Origin: Comamonadaceae bacterium
GTDB taxonomy: Bacteria; Pseudomonadota; Gammaproteobacteria; Burkholderiales; Burkholderiaceae_C
Assembly (NCBI GenBank): GCA_027488215.1
Contig: JAIYCB010000024.1
Coordinates: forward strand, 1-50,623
Direction of reading: 5' to 3'
DNA: 50,623 nt
Part shown: positions 34,601 to 43,549 of the stretch, piece after piece
Position numbering within the stretch: the first letter of the stretch is position 1
Layout of the letters: every line of letters starts with the position of its first letter
Made by a program: the position numbers and the translations under genes
The notes under the pieces: generated by a model
The model's database searches: none
Told to the model about the DNA's origin: nothing
What the model saw: only the letters and a program-made list of their open reading frames with translations

Positions 34601-34687
34601 GCTGTGATTGAGCAAGAGAAAAAACGTGTCGCTGACTTCACTGCCACACTGGACAAAATCCGCCAACAACTGCAACGCCTGGGCTGA
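31628..34687 (+). CDS. valS: Valyl-tRNA synthetase
   Basis: Charges tRNA-Val. The 1019-residue class I synthetase shows the HIGH-type motif TLHMGHAF near residue 73, the tryptophan-rich core [25 protein letters not shown] and a C-terminal coiled-coil arm. The protein is longer than E. coli ValS (951). Much of the excess is an inserted stretch of about 45 residues between [10 protein letters not shown] and DYDLYLPSS (about 513-559), rich in Ala, Gly, Ser and Asn and encoded by a DNA palindrome. The frame stays intact. Start ATG 31628; galU follows by 17 nt. Confidence 0.97.
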   Translation: MSNAPDTPIEQPGLNSLSKSFEPAALEAHWGPEWEKRGYGVAGYRGTQTAKDGAPAFAIQLPPPNVTGTLHMGHAFNQTIMDSLTRYHRMMGFNTAWIPGTDHAGIATQIVVERQLQAKGISRHDMGPTPAEARKNFVSKVWEWKEESGSTITSQMRRMGDSVDWSREYFTMDPKLSLAVTETFVQLYEQGLIYRGKRLVNWDPVLQSAVSDLEVESTESEGKMHYILYPFSDGPQLIDGVMSQGMTIATTRPETMMADGALAVHPEDERYVHLLGKMVDLPLCNRKIPIIADDFVDRAFGSGCVKITGAHDFNDYACAQRHGLPLITIFTLDAKVNHNGPVHYQGMDRFEARKAMLADLEKQGLLIEVKAHKLMLPICARTGQVVEPMLTDQWFVAMNKVSEQDPTGKSIAQKAIDVVQSGEVSFVPENWVNTYNQWMNNIQDWCISRQLWWGHQIPAWYDEDGKVYVARNEAEAQAKAPGKMLKRDEDVLDTWYSSALVPFSTMGWPNNETSTKNAAGERAGLGRSDIASEASGSKAEPGTLASGTNGNANTNNSQSDYDLYLPSSVLVTGYDIIFFWVARMIMMTTHFTGRVPFKHVYIHGLVLDAQGKKMSKSEGNVLDPVDLIDGITLEPLLDKRTQGLRKPETAPKVRKQTEKEFPEGIPAYGADALRFTFAALASLGRSINFDSKRCEGYRNFCNKLWNATRFVLMNCEGQDCGLKKHTKAECQPGGPAHGYMDFSQADRWISSQLQRVEAEVAKGFAEYRLDNVANTIYDFVWNEFCDWYLEIAKVQINTGNQAQQRATRRTLIRTLETIMRLAHPIIPFITEELWQKVSVVAGLPGESVSIAAYPVSQPDRIDTAAEAHVAKLKTLVDACRNLRGEMNVSPATRMPLYVLGDTAFMQSVAPVLQSLAKLSEVKVFDTEADWVAAAQAAPVAVVGEARLCLFIEVDVAAEKVRLTKEAARLEGEIAKANGKLSNEAFVAKAPPAVIEQEKKRVADFTATLDKIRQQLQRLG
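33182..33265. repeat. Palindromic element inserted in frame within valS
   Basis: An 84-nt unit (28 codons) with long imperfect inverted arms: 33182-33204 pairs with 33243-33265, with 22 of 23 positions matching; the left arm starts TGGCGAGCGTGCAGGGCTCGG when read from 33184, so I cite only its ends. The 38-nt loop contains GCGAGCGAAGCGAG. It lies inside the extra segment of ValS, at a surface loop just before the conserved [10 protein letters not shown] strand. It resembles REP/RPE-type mobile palindromes that settle in coding genes without breaking the frame. Confidence 0.7.
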
Positions 34688-34704
34688 GCCCCGAGGAATC
34701 AACC

Positions 34705-35583
34705 ATGAGCCACAACGTCATTCGAAAAGCTGTCTTCCCCGTCGCCGGTTTGGGCACGCGATTTTTACCGGCCACCAAGGCCGCACCCAAAGAAATGCTG
34801 CCCGTGGTGGACAAACCGTTGATCCAGTACGCGGTCGAGGAAGCTTATGCCGCCGGTGTGCGCCACATGATCTTTGTCACAGGCCGCAGCAAGCGTGCCA
34901 TCGAAGACCATTTCGACACCGCCTACGAACTCGAAAACGAACTCGAAGCCGCGCACAAAGACGAGTTGCTGGCGCTGGTGCGCTCGGTGCAACCCGACGA
35001 CATGGTCTGCGCCTATGTGCGCCAAAACCGCATGCTGGGCCTGGGGCATGCCGTGCTTTGCGCTGAACCTTTGGTCGGCAATGAACCCTTTGCGGTGCTG
35101 CTGGCTGACGATTTGATGGTCAACCAGGGCCCCACCATCCTGTCCCAGATGGTCGACGCTTACACCAAACAAGGCCGCTCTGTTTTGGCCGTCCAAGAAG
35201 TGCCACTCGACCAGGTCAAGCGCTACGGCATCGTCGCCGGTGAATCGGCCGGCAAACAGCTCATCCGCGTCGAGCAAATTGTGGAAAAACCCAGCTCCGA
35301 CCAAGCGCCCTCACGCATGGGCGTGGCGGGTCGATATATTTTGACGCCGGGCATTTTTGACGAAATCCGCAACCAGCCCACAGGCGTGGGCGGCGAGATT
35401 CAATTGACCGATGCCATTGCACGCCTGATGCGACGTGAGGCGGTCTATGCCTTCCAATACCAAGGCAAGCGCTACGACTGCGGCAGCAAGGAAGGCTTTT
35501 TAGAAGCCACGGTGGAGCTGGCCTTGCAACACCCGCAAGTGGGCGCTTCATTTCGCGACTATCTCAAAGGTTTGAGCCTCTGA
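34705..35583 (+). CDS. galU: UTP-glucose-1-phosphate uridylyltransferase
   Basis: Makes UDP-glucose from UTP and glucose 1-phosphate for surface polysaccharides. The 292-residue protein shows the nucleotidyltransferase signature [21 protein letters not shown], then [20 protein letters not shown] and [10 protein letters not shown]. Length matches the bacterial GalU family. Start ATG 34705, 17 nt after valS, likely co-transcribed; convergent with tusA 6 nt downstream. Confidence 0.96.
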   Translation: MSHNVIRKAVFPVAGLGTRFLPATKAAPKEMLPVVDKPLIQYAVEEAYAAGVRHMIFVTGRSKRAIEDHFDTAYELENELEAAHKDELLALVRSVQPDDMVCAYVRQNRMLGLGHAVLCAEPLVGNEPFAVLLADDLMVNQGPTILSQMVDAYTKQGRSVLAVQEVPLDQVKRYGIVAGESAGKQLIRVEQIVEKPSSDQAPSRMGVAGRYILTPGIFDEIRNQPTGVGGEIQLTDAIARLMRREAVYAFQYQGKRYDCGSKEGFLEATVELALQHPQVGASFRDYLKGLSL

Positions 35584-35589
35584 TCGCGT

Positions 35590-35820
35590 TCAGCGTCGTT
35601 TGAGCGCAAACACAAACGCTGTTTCGGTTTTTTCCTGCAACAACAAATCATTGCCCGTCTGGCGGGCAAAGGCTTCGAAGTCTCGCCAAGCCCCCGGGTC
35701 GGTGGCGGTCACTTTGAGCACCTGACCGCTGGTCATCTCGTTCAGGGCCTTCTTGGCCTTCAAGATCGGCAAGGGGCAATTCAGGCCAGTGGTGTCAATT
35801 TCTTTGTCGATGTGCATCAT
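35590..35820 (-). CDS. tusA: TusA-family sulfurtransferase
   Basis: A 76-residue sulfur carrier. The family signature is intact: DTTGLNCPLPILKAKKAL with the persulfide-bearing Cys at about residue 15, then the GQVLKVTATDPGAWRDF strand-helix. TusA-type proteins relay sulfur for tRNA thiolation, molybdenum cofactor or sulfur oxidation. The start codon overlaps the stop of the Nudix gene (ATGA) and there is a second ATG at 35817. The upstream genes include cysM, placing it in a cysteine/sulfur context. Confidence 0.92.
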   Translation of the reverse strand: MMHIDKEIDTTGLNCPLPILKAKKALNEMTSGQVLKVTATDPGAWRDFEAFARQTGNDLLLQEKTETAFVFALKRR

Positions 35821-36374
35821 GTGCCCTGGTTTTGTTCTTGGCTTTGCGCGGCACGCTCTTCCCAGGTCATGAACTTCGGCTCAATCCCGATGGTGCGCAG
35901 CCAATCGCCCAAAGCATAGCCGGTACCTGCGGGCCAGCAAATCAGGTCCTTGAAATCAAACATCTTGTACTCGGCCAACTCGGGCGACAAACGCACCTCG
36001 CCTTCGGCCACCGCATGGTAGGCAATGATCACCTGGTTCATGCGCTGGAAGTCGTACACGCCGATCAGCTTGAGGGCTGACACCTTGAGGTTGGTTTCTT
36101 CGGCGATCTCTCGCTTGATGCCGTCTTCGGGCATTTCACCCGCCTCCATGAAACCGGTGATCAGCGCAAAACGACGTCCCGGCCAGGCCGCATTGCGGGC
36201 CAGCAAAATCTGATCGCCCACCTGCACAATGCCCGCCAACACCGGTGTGGGGTTGTTCCAGTGGGTGAAGTCACAAGCGGTACAACGCAGACGCATCGTC
36301 TCGCCCCCGTCTTCCATTTGCGAGAGCCAAGCCAGAGGACTGGCACACATCGGACAAAAACGGTACTCAGCCAT
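35817..36374 (-). CDS. NUDIX hydrolase with N-terminal zinc ribbon
   Basis: A 185-residue protein with a zinc ribbon (CPMCASPL near residue 7, CTACDF near 31) followed by a Nudix fold. The Nudix box GFMEAGEMPEDGIKREIAEET fits G-x5-E-x7-R-E-x2-E-E, but the usual Gly after it is Asn (EETNL). The zinc ribbon plus Nudix arrangement is that of NudC-like NADH/capped-RNA pyrophosphatases, although the protein is shorter than NudC. Sits 27 nt after cysM and overlaps tusA by 4 nt. Confidence 0.88.
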   Translation of the reverse strand: MAEYRFCPMCASPLAWLSQMEDGGETMRLRCTACDFTHWNNPTPVLAGIVQVGDQILLARNAAWPGRRFALITGFMEAGEMPEDGIKREIAEETNLKVSALKLIGVYDFQRMNQVIIAYHAVAEGEVRLSPELAEYKMFDFKDLICWPAGTGYALGDWLRTIGIEPKFMTWEERAAQSQEQNQGT

Positions 36375-36401
36375 AAGTCAAGCCTTGTCAAATTCAGCCG
36401 C

Positions 36402-37304
36402 TCAGGCCGGGAATACGCCTGTGGACAAATAACGGTCACCGCGATCGCACACGATGAACACGATGGTGGCGTTTTGCGCGGTCTTGGCCACCTGCTGCGC
36501 CACCCAGCAAGCACCTGCTGCGGAGATGCCCGCAAAAATGCCTTCGCTGCGTGCCATTTGACGGCAGGTTTCCTCTGCATCGTTTTGACTCACATACACC
36601 AGCTCATCTACATGGCTGGGGTCGTAAATCTTGGGCAGGTATTCCTGGGGCCACTTGCGGATGCCGGGAATGCGCGAACCTTCGCTGGGCTGGGCACCGA
36701 TGATGCGGATGGCAGGGTTCTTTTCCTTCAAGTAGCGCGAGACGCCCGTGATGGTGCCGGTGGTGCCCATGGCGCTGACAAAGTGGGTCACCTTGCCCCC
36801 GGTTTGCTCCCAGATCTCGGGGCCGGTGGTTTCGTAATGGATGCGCGGATTGTCGGCATTGGCAAACTGGTCCAGGATGCGGCCCTTGCCCTGCGCGGCC
36901 ATGTTGTCGGCCAGGTCGCGCGCGTACTCCATGCCGCCGCTCTTGGGGGTCAGGATCAACTCGGCCCCAAATGCCTTCATGGTCTGCGCACGTTCAATGG
37001 ACAAGTCCTCGGGCATGATCAAAACCATGCGGTAGCCCTTGATGGCGGCAGCCATGGCCAGCGCAATGCCGGTGTTGCCCGATGTGGCCTCAATCAAGGT
37101 GTCACCCGGCTTGATCTCGCCGCGCTCTTCGGCCCGGCGAATCATCGACAAGGCGGGGCGGTCTTTGACGGAGCCCGCCGGGTTGTTGCCCTCGAGCTTG
37201 CCCAGAATCACATTGCCACGCGCGGCCGAATCGGCTGCCCCCAGGCGTTGCAAAGCCACCAAAGGTGTTTTGCCGATCGCATCTTCAATGGTTGGATAAA
37301 TCAT
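36402..37304 (-). CDS. cysM: Cysteine synthase B
   Basis: PLP-dependent O-acetylserine sulfhydrylase of the CysM branch, which can also use thiosulfate. The 300-residue protein shows KLEGNNPAGSVKDRPAL with the PLP lysine at about K47, EATSGNTGIALA, and SAMGTTGTITGVSRYL, all closely CysM-like, with the family end RGDRYLSTGVF. First gene of a cysM-nudix-tusA run. Divergent from tRNA-Leu with 38 nt between, where CATAAT and ATTATT sequences may serve as -10 elements. cysK is at 282-1202. Confidence 0.96.
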   Translation of the reverse strand: MIYPTIEDAIGKTPLVALQRLGAADSAARGNVILGKLEGNNPAGSVKDRPALSMIRRAEERGEIKPGDTLIEATSGNTGIALAMAAAIKGYRMVLIMPEDLSIERAQTMKAFGAELILTPKSGGMEYARDLADNMAAQGKGRILDQFANADNPRIHYETTGPEIWEQTGGKVTHFVSAMGTTGTITGVSRYLKEKNPAIRIIGAQPSEGSRIPGIRKWPQEYLPKIYDPSHVDELVYVSQNDAEETCRQMARSEGIFAGISAAGACWVAQQVAKTAQNATIVFIVCDRGDRYLSTGVFPA

Positions 37305-37342
37305 CCCAATAATGTGCCATAATTTGGGTCTTCACAAATACC

Positions 37343-37427
37343 GCCCGGGTGGTGAAATTGGTAGACTCAGGGGACTCAAAATCCCCCGCCGCAAGGCGTG
37401 CCGGTTCGAGTCCGGCCCCGGGCACCA
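37343..37427 (+). tRNA. tRNA-Leu (anticodon CAA)
   Basis: An 85-nt class II tRNA with encoded CCA. The acceptor GCCCGGG pairs with CCCGGGC; the D-arm has GGTGAAATTGGTAGAC; the anticodon loop CTCAAAA in a GGGGA/TCCCC stem presents CAA. The long variable arm and the T-arm GGTTCGAGTCC are in place. A strong terminator follows directly. Confidence 0.97.
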
Positions 37428-37432
37428 AAGCT

Positions 37433-37465
37433 AAGCCGCAAGTTCCAGTAACTTGCGGCTTTTTT
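37433..37465 (+). terminator. Rho-independent terminator of tRNA-Leu
   Basis: Perfect 12-bp stem AAGCCGCAAGTT/AACTTGCGGCTT with a 5-nt loop, followed by a T-run, 6 nt after the tRNA CCA end. Confidence 0.88.
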
Positions 37466-37494
37466 CTTGGGCGGTTCACCCATTCAAGGCGGAT

Positions 37495-37896
37495 TCACTC
37501 GATCCCCGCACTCCAACGGTCGTTCCAGTTGCGCTCGATTTGCCTGCGGTCGCGTTTGGTGGGGCGGCCTTGTTCAATGCTGAGCGCTGGCTCGCGTGCC
37601 AAGCGGTGCTGCTCAGCGGCTTTTTGCCGGGCTTCGATGCTCTCTGGCGTTTCTTCGTAAAGCATCTGGGCCACAGGCGCCGGGCCACGCACGCTGCTCA
37701 CGCCCAAGACCCTTACCGTGCGCTCAACCGCTCCTTGACGCAGACGCACCGTGTCGCCCGCTTTGACTTCGCGCGAGGCCTTGGCGTCCTGGCCGTTGAT
37801 CTCCACGCGGTTCTTGCCGATTTCTTCGCTGGCAATGCTGCGGGTTTTGAAAAACCGGGCAGCCCAAAGCCATTTGTCGATGCGCAAGGAATTCAT
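37495..37896 (-). CDS. hslR: S4-domain RNA-binding protein, heat-shock protein 15
   Basis: A 133-residue protein with an N-terminal S4 domain (LRIDKWLWAARFFKTRSIASE, then GKNRVEINGQDAKASREVKAGDTVRL) and a basic C-terminal tail rich in Arg and Lys (RPTKRDRRQIERNW). This is the Hsp15 pattern; in E. coli Hsp15 binds stalled 50S subunits carrying peptidyl-tRNA. Located 20 nt downstream of the epimerase gene on the same strand. Confidence 0.9.
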   Translation of the reverse strand: MNSLRIDKWLWAARFFKTRSIASEEIGKNRVEINGQDAKASREVKAGDTVRLRQGAVERTVRVLGVSSVRGPAPVAQMLYEETPESIEARQKAAEQHRLAREPALSIEQGRPTKRDRRQIERNWNDRWSAGIE

Positions 37897-37916
37897 CGCG
37901 GAGGTTCCGAAAAAAA

Positions 37917-38867
37917 TCAGATCAACTGGCCCTGCGGGCTCAAGCCATCGCGCACATGCGGATACCGCAGCTTGAGCCGCAACTCCTGCTTCATGCGTGT
38001 GTTGTCCAGTCGCCGGGACTCGCTCATGAAACTCAGCAGCATCAGGGGCAGCGCAGTGTTGGCGTCACCGCGTGAAATGCGGGGCGGCTTAGACAAACCA
38101 TAGAGGCTGGCAGCCAGGTCAAAGTAGTCGCCCATTTTCAGGTCAGTGTCGTCCGTGACGTTGACCACACGCTGGGGCTTGCCGCGCCACAGCGCTGCCG
38201 CACAAGCACGCGCCAGATCGTTGGCATGAATGTGGTTGGTGTACACATCGTCTTTGGCCGCCAAAACAGGCGTACCCTTGAGCAATCGCTCGCGGGGCGT
38301 GCCGCCTTCGCGGTCGGGGGCGTAAATGCCGGGAATGCGCAAAATGCTCACGCGCACACCGCTGCGCCCCAAAAATCGCATCAAGCTTTCAGCATCCACA
38401 CGGCGGTGGGCGCGGGGGGTGTGCGGATTCACGGTCCTGGTTTCGTCCACCCACTGCCCGGCGCAGTCGCCATACACGCCGGTGGTGGAGCCATAGACCA
38501 AGGCTTGCGGCAGCGTGCGCAACCGCAAAGCACGCCCCAAAACCAGGCTGCGCGGGTCGCGATCTGATGCGCCCTGACGCTCGGTGGGTGGGGGTGCCAG
38601 GTGAATCACGCGGTGGGCAATGCCCGCCAAGCGCTGGATGCTGGCAGGATCGTCCAGATTGCCCAGCAAGGGCGTGATGCCGCAAGCACGCAGCAAGCGC
38701 ACCCGCTCGGGTGAGGAAGTCAGCGCCATCAAGCGCACACGTGGGCTTTGAGGGGCACCCAACTGGCCTGCCGTGCGCAGCCCCACATCGCCACAGCCCA
38801 CGATCAAAATACGCTGGCGTCGAAAGCGGGCGGGCAAGGCGCCCAAAGGGGTCTGGTTTGAAGGCAA
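37917..38867 (-). CDS. NAD-dependent epimerase/dehydratase family protein
   Basis: A 316-residue extended-SDR protein. The N-terminal Rossmann motif is ILIVGCGDVGLRTA, with GCGxxG rather than the usual TGGxGF, as in the YeeZ-like group. A YGSTTGVYGD segment follows, then HRRVDAES where the SDR YxxxK Tyr and Lys are not apparent, so catalytic competence is uncertain. The start is taken as a TTG at 38867, since no ATG or GTG precedes the Rossmann strand. Upstream of hslR and divergent from the reductase gene by 47 nt. Confidence 0.78.
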   Translation of the reverse strand: MPSNQTPLGALPARFRRQRILIVGCGDVGLRTAGQLGAPQSPRVRLMALTSSPERVRLLRACGITPLLGNLDDPASIQRLAGIAHRVIHLAPPPTERQGASDRDPRSLVLGRALRLRTLPQALVYGSTTGVYGDCAGQWVDETRTVNPHTPRAHRRVDAESLMRFLGRSGVRVSILRIPGIYAPDREGGTPRERLLKGTPVLAAKDDVYTNHIHANDLARACAAALWRGKPQRVVNVTDDTDLKMGDYFDLAASLYGLSKPPRISRGDANTALPLMLLSFMSESRRLDNTRMKQELRLKLRYPHVRDGLSPQGQLI

Positions 38868-38914
38868 AATCAGGGGTTCCGGGTTGATGACATGCCCTCA
38901 AGGATACCCAAAAG

Positions 38915-39955
38915 ATGAGCTTTCAAATTTCTGTGCAGCCCAGTAGCCGCAGCTTTACCGCCGATGACAACGAAACCCTGCTGGCCGCCGGCATCCGTCA
39001 GGGCATCGGCCTGCCCTATGGCTGCAAGGACGGCGCTTGTGGTTCGTGCAAATGCAAAAAAATCTCGGGCACCGTGGTGCATGGCCTGCACCAGCCTAAA
39101 GCCCTGAGCGACGCCGAAGAAGCCCAGGGCTTCGTGTTGACTTGCTGCGCCGTCGCCCAAAGCGATGTGGTGCTCGAATCCAAGCAAGTCACGGCTGAAG
39201 GCAGCTTGCCGGTCAAGAAAATGCCGGTGCGCGTGGTGAGCCTGGAAAAGAAATCACACGACGTGATCGTGCTGAAACTCCAACTGCCTGCCAACGACGT
39301 GATGAAGTTCCACGCCGGTCAGTACATCGAATTTCTGCTGCGCGACGGCTCTCGCCGCAGTTACAGCATGGCCAATGCACCGCACACCCTGGAGGTGGCC
39401 CCGCCCACGGTGGAGCTGCACATCCGCCACATGCCCGGCGGCAAGTTCACCGACCCGGTGTTCACCACCATGAAAGAAAAAGACATCCTGCGCGCCGAAG
39501 GCCCGTATGGCAGCTTCTACCTGCGTGAAGACAGCATCAAGCCCATGGTGCTGCTGGCTTCGGGCACCGGTTTTGCTCCCATCAAGGCGCTGATCGAGCA
39601 CATGCAGCACCGCGGCATCACCCGCCCTGCCACGTTGTATTGGGGCGGCCGCCGCCCTGCCGACCTTTACATGGCCGACTGGGTTGAGGCCCGTCTGGCC
39701 GAGATGCCCAACCTGAAATATGTGCCGGTGATCTCGAACGCCGAAACCGAGGACCGCTGGACAGGCCGCACGGGATTTGTGCACCAAGCGGTCTTGCAGG
39801 ACTTCCCGGATCTGTCGGGCCATCAGGTCTATGCCTGCGGCGCACCCATCGTGGTGGACTCGGCCAAGCGCGACTACGTGGCGCAAGGCAGACTGCCTGA
39901 TGAAGAGTTTTTCGCGGACTCATTCACCTCCGAGGCTGACAAAGCCAAAGCCTGA
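38915..39955 (+). CDS. 2Fe-2S/FAD oxidoreductase, CDP-6-deoxyglucoseen reductase-like
   Basis: A 346-residue NAD(P)H reductase. The N-terminal plant-type [2Fe-2S] domain has the ligand pattern CKDGACGSCKCK near residues 35-45 with a last Cys in LTCCAV. An FAD-binding barrel follows (RSYSMAN near residue 150) and an NAD-binding domain (LLASGTGFAPIKALIEH, then YACGAPIVVDSAKRD). This is the layout of AscD-type reductases and of phenol or methane monooxygenase reductases. Its partner enzyme is not in the window. Start ATG 38915 follows CAAGGA. Confidence 0.9.
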   Translation: MSFQISVQPSSRSFTADDNETLLAAGIRQGIGLPYGCKDGACGSCKCKKISGTVVHGLHQPKALSDAEEAQGFVLTCCAVAQSDVVLESKQVTAEGSLPVKKMPVRVVSLEKKSHDVIVLKLQLPANDVMKFHAGQYIEFLLRDGSRRSYSMANAPHTLEVAPPTVELHIRHMPGGKFTDPVFTTMKEKDILRAEGPYGSFYLREDSIKPMVLLASGTGFAPIKALIEHMQHRGITRPATLYWGGRRPADLYMADWVEARLAEMPNLKYVPVISNAETEDRWTGRTGFVHQAVLQDFPDLSGHQVYACGAPIVVDSAKRDYVAQGRLPDEEFFADSFTSEADKAKA

Positions 39956-39978
39956 ACCCTCTCTTTTTGGAGCCCCTC

Positions 39979-40944
39979 ATGCCGCTGATCACTCGCCGCC
40001 AATTCACTGCCGCCTCACTTGCCCTCTCGGCCCCTGCCTGGGCGCAAGGCAAAACGATCCGCATCATCGTGCCCTATGCAGCCGGCGGGCCGATTGATGT
40101 CACGGCGCGGGCCTTGGCCGAACGCGTGAAAGACAGCCTGGGCACCGTGATCGTTGAAAACCGCCCCGGCGCAGGCGGCAATCTGGGCGCTGACCTGGTG
40201 GCCAAAGCCGCACCCGACGGTCTGACGATCGGCATCGCGGCCGTCGCCACACACGCCATCAACCCTTGGCTGTTTTCCAAAATGCCCTTCGACGCGAGCC
40301 GCGACTTTGCACCCATCACTCAAATGCTGCGTGTACCCAATGTGTTGGTCATGAACGCCGAAACCGCGCAGCGCCTGAAGATCAACACCCTGGCTGACTT
40401 GGTGGCGTACGCCAAAGCCAACCCCGCCAAGTTGAACTTTGGCTCGGGCGGCAACGGCAGTGCGGGCCATCTGGCGGGCGAGATGTTCAAGCGCGCGGCG
40501 GGCATTTTTGCGGTACACATTCCGTACAACGGCGGCAACCCCGCGCAACTGGCCTTGCTGTCGGGGCAGGTGGACTTCAACTTCGACAACCTGGCCACCG
40601 CAGCCGCCAACATCAAGGCGGGCCGCCTCAAAGCTTTGGCCGTGACGACTTCGCAGCGCAGCGCAGCCCTGCCCGAGATCCCGAGCATGACCGAAACGCT
40701 GAAAGATTTCGAGATCGACACCTGGTGGGGTCTGGTGGCCCCTGCGGCCACCCCACGCGATGTGGTGGAGCGCCTGAACAAGGCTTTTGTCGCTGCACTG
40801 CAAGCCCCCGAGACCAAAACGCGCTTTGCGCAGTTGATGGCCGAGCCAGTAGGCAACACGCCCGATCAGTTTGCCGCGTTCATGAAAAAGGAATTGGCGC
40901 GCTACGAAACCGTGGTCAAGGCCAGTGGTGCAAAGGTGGACTGA
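39979..40944 (+). CDS. Bug/TctC-family periplasmic solute-binding protein
   Basis: A 321-residue extracytoplasmic receptor. The leader has a twin-arginine start (ITRRQFTAASLALSAPAWAQ), followed by the Bug signature IRIIVPYAAGGPIDVTARALAE, VENRPGAGGNLGAD and FGSGGNGSAGHLAGEMF. Bug proteins bind carboxylates and other small acids for tripartite tricarboxylate transporters. No TctA or TctB gene is nearby, so it is an orphan receptor as often seen in Burkholderiales. ATG 39979 has GGAG; it ends 2 nt from convergent livF. Confidence 0.9.
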   Translation: MPLITRRQFTAASLALSAPAWAQGKTIRIIVPYAAGGPIDVTARALAERVKDSLGTVIVENRPGAGGNLGADLVAKAAPDGLTIGIAAVATHAINPWLFSKMPFDASRDFAPITQMLRVPNVLVMNAETAQRLKINTLADLVAYAKANPAKLNFGSGGNGSAGHLAGEMFKRAAGIFAVHIPYNGGNPAQLALLSGQVDFNFDNLATAAANIKAGRLKALAVTTSQRSAALPEIPSMTETLKDFEIDTWWGLVAPAATPRDVVERLNKAFVAALQAPETKTRFAQLMAEPVGNTPDQFAAFMKKELARYETVVKASGAKVD

Positions 40945-40946
40945 AA

Positions 40947-41663
<717 letters not shown>

Positions 41664-41664
41664 C

Positions 41665-42450
41665 TCAGTGCCCTCCCGTGCCCAGATAGGCTTCAATCAC
41701 TTTTTCATTCTTTTGCACATCGGCAGGCGTGCCTTCGGCAATCTGCTTGCCGTAATCGAGCACGGTGACGCGGTCACACAAGCCCATGACCAGCTTCACA
41801 TCGTGCTCGATCAGCAAGATGGTGCGGTTGTCCTTGCGGATCTGGTCGATCAATTCGCGAAGTTGAATCTTCTCGGTCGCATTCATGCCAGCGGCGGGTT
41901 CGTCCAGCGCAATCAGTTGGGGGTCAGTCGCCAAAGCACGGGCGATTTCCAAGCGTCGCTGATCGCCGTACGACAAGGTGCGGGCTTTGTAGTCAGCATA
42001 TTTGCCAATGCCCACATAGTCGAGCAATTCTTGAGCCCGCCCAGCAATGGCGGCCTCTTCGGCCTTGAAGCTGGGAGTGCGGAAAATCGCGCCCAACAAA
42101 CCCGAATGGGTCCGTACATGGCGACCCACCATCACGTTTTCGAGGGCCGTCATTTCGGCGAACAAACGGATGTTCTGAAATGTGCGGGCAATGCCCGCCT
42201 TGGCCACTTCGTGGACTGCCGTGGGCTGGTAGGGCTTGCCTGCCAGCTCAAAAGTGCCGCTGTCAGGCGTGTACAAGCCGGTGATCACGTTGAAGAACGT
42301 GGTCTTGCCCGCGCCGTTGGGGCCGATCAGGCCATAGACCTGACCGCGCTGGATCGTGATGCCCACATCGGACAACGCCTGCAGGCCACCGAAACGTTTG
42401 GAAATGCCCGAAACATGGAGGACGATGTCCTTGTTCGTTGTTGTATTCAT
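41665..42450 (-). CDS. livG: Branched-chain amino acid ABC transporter ATPase LivG
   Basis: ATPase partner of LivF, 261 residues. Motifs: Walker A GPNGAGKTTFFN, signature LSYGDQRRLEIARAL, Walker B LIALDEPAAGM and the C-terminal HDVKLVMGLCDRVTVLDYG characteristic of LivG. The ATG at 42450 is preferred over 42465 because AAGGGG lies 6 nt upstream. Twelve nucleotides separate it from livM. Confidence 0.94.
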   Translation of the reverse strand: MNTTTNKDIVLHVSGISKRFGGLQALSDVGITIQRGQVYGLIGPNGAGKTTFFNVITGLYTPDSGTFELAGKPYQPTAVHEVAKAGIARTFQNIRLFAEMTALENVMVGRHVRTHSGLLGAIFRTPSFKAEEAAIAGRAQELLDYVGIGKYADYKARTLSYGDQRRLEIARALATDPQLIALDEPAAGMNATEKIQLRELIDQIRKDNRTILLIEHDVKLVMGLCDRVTVLDYGKQIAEGTPADVQKNEKVIEAYLGTGGH

Positions 42451-42461
42451 GGACTGCCCCT

Positions 42462-43538
42462 TCATTTTGTCGTGAGCGATTTGCCATGCTCAGGAGAAGG
42501 CCACAGCCCGCGAGGCCGCATCAACATGATCACGATCATGGCCAGGGCCACCAGCAACTGGCGCAAGATGGCTGCGTCCAGGCGACCACCTGTCATTTCC
42601 TGCAACGGGCCAGCCACATAGCGCAGCACCTCTGGCAGGGCAGACAACAAAATAGCCCCAAGAATCACGCCTGGCAGATAACCCAGGCCGCCCAAGACCA
42701 CCATGGCCACGATCATCACCGACTCCATCAAGCTGAAGGACTCTGGCGAGATGAAGCCCTGAAAACCTGCAAACATGGCCCCCGATACGCCACCAAACGT
42801 AGCCCCCATGCCAAAGGCCAGCAGCTTGAGGTTGCGGGTGTTCAGACCCATGGCCTTGGCTGCAACTTCATCTTCACGAATCGCCATCCAGGCGCGGCCA
42901 ATGCGCGACACCTCCAGGCGGTGAGAGATCAGGACCGCCATCAGCACCAGGCTCAGAAACAGGTAGTAGTAAAGCGAAACCGAGGCAATTTCATAATCGC
43001 CAATCATCAGCTTTTGACCCAGGTTCACACCAAAGATCGAGATGGGGTCGATCTGCGACAGGCCTTTGGGGCCGTTGGTGATGTTGACCGGGTGGTCCAG
43101 GTTGTTCAAAAACACGCGGATGATTTCACCAAAACCCAGTGTGACGATGGCCAAATAGTCACCGCGCAACTTGAGCGTCGGCGCCCCCAGCAACATGCCA
43201 AACAACCCGGCCAACGCTGCAGCCAAAGGCAAAATCAGCCAAATGGACATGTGCAAGCCACCGGGGAAGGTGCTGGCCAAGGTGGTAAAGGTGCTGATCA
43301 GGTGCGGCGAGGACAGCAGGCCGTACATATAGGCGCCCACTGCGAAAAAGGCCACATAACCCAAATCGAGCAAGCCCGCATAGCCCACCACAATGTTCAA
43401 GCCAATGGCCAACAAAATATAGAGCAAGGCCATGTCGGCGATGCGCACCCAAGCGTTGCCAAAACTCTGCAGTACCAGTGGCAAGATCAACAGGCCCACA
43501 CCGATCAAGGTGAATTGAAGCGTCTTGTTCATTTTCAT
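42462..43538 (-). CDS. livM: Branched-chain amino acid ABC transporter permease LivM
   Basis: Inner-membrane permease of the HAAT importer, 358 residues, with multiple hydrophobic helices and the typical GYAGLLDLGYVAFFAVGAYMYGLL and WMAIREDEVAAKAMGLNTRNLKLLAF-type motif (EAA-like loop, shown here only in part by its AIREDEVAAKAMG core). Start ATG 43538 has a strong GGAGGTGAG site that overlaps the end of livH; ATGs at 43550, 43553 and 43532 are less favoured. Confidence 0.93.
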   Translation of the reverse strand: MKMNKTLQFTLIGVGLLILPLVLQSFGNAWVRIADMALLYILLAIGLNIVVGYAGLLDLGYVAFFAVGAYMYGLLSSPHLISTFTTLASTFPGGLHMSIWLILPLAAALAGLFGMLLGAPTLKLRGDYLAIVTLGFGEIIRVFLNNLDHPVNITNGPKGLSQIDPISIFGVNLGQKLMIGDYEIASVSLYYYLFLSLVLMAVLISHRLEVSRIGRAWMAIREDEVAAKAMGLNTRNLKLLAFGMGATFGGVSGAMFAGFQGFISPESFSLMESVMIVAMVVLGGLGYLPGVILGAILLSALPEVLRYVAGPLQEMTGGRLDAAILRQLLVALAMIVIMLMRPRGLWPSPEHGKSLTTK

Positions 43539-43549
43539 GCTCACCTCCA

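Noticed and set aside
32285..34702. 805-codon minus-strand open frame
   Set aside because: Antisense to valS; His/Gln/Val-rich composition is typical of shadows and no motif is visible.
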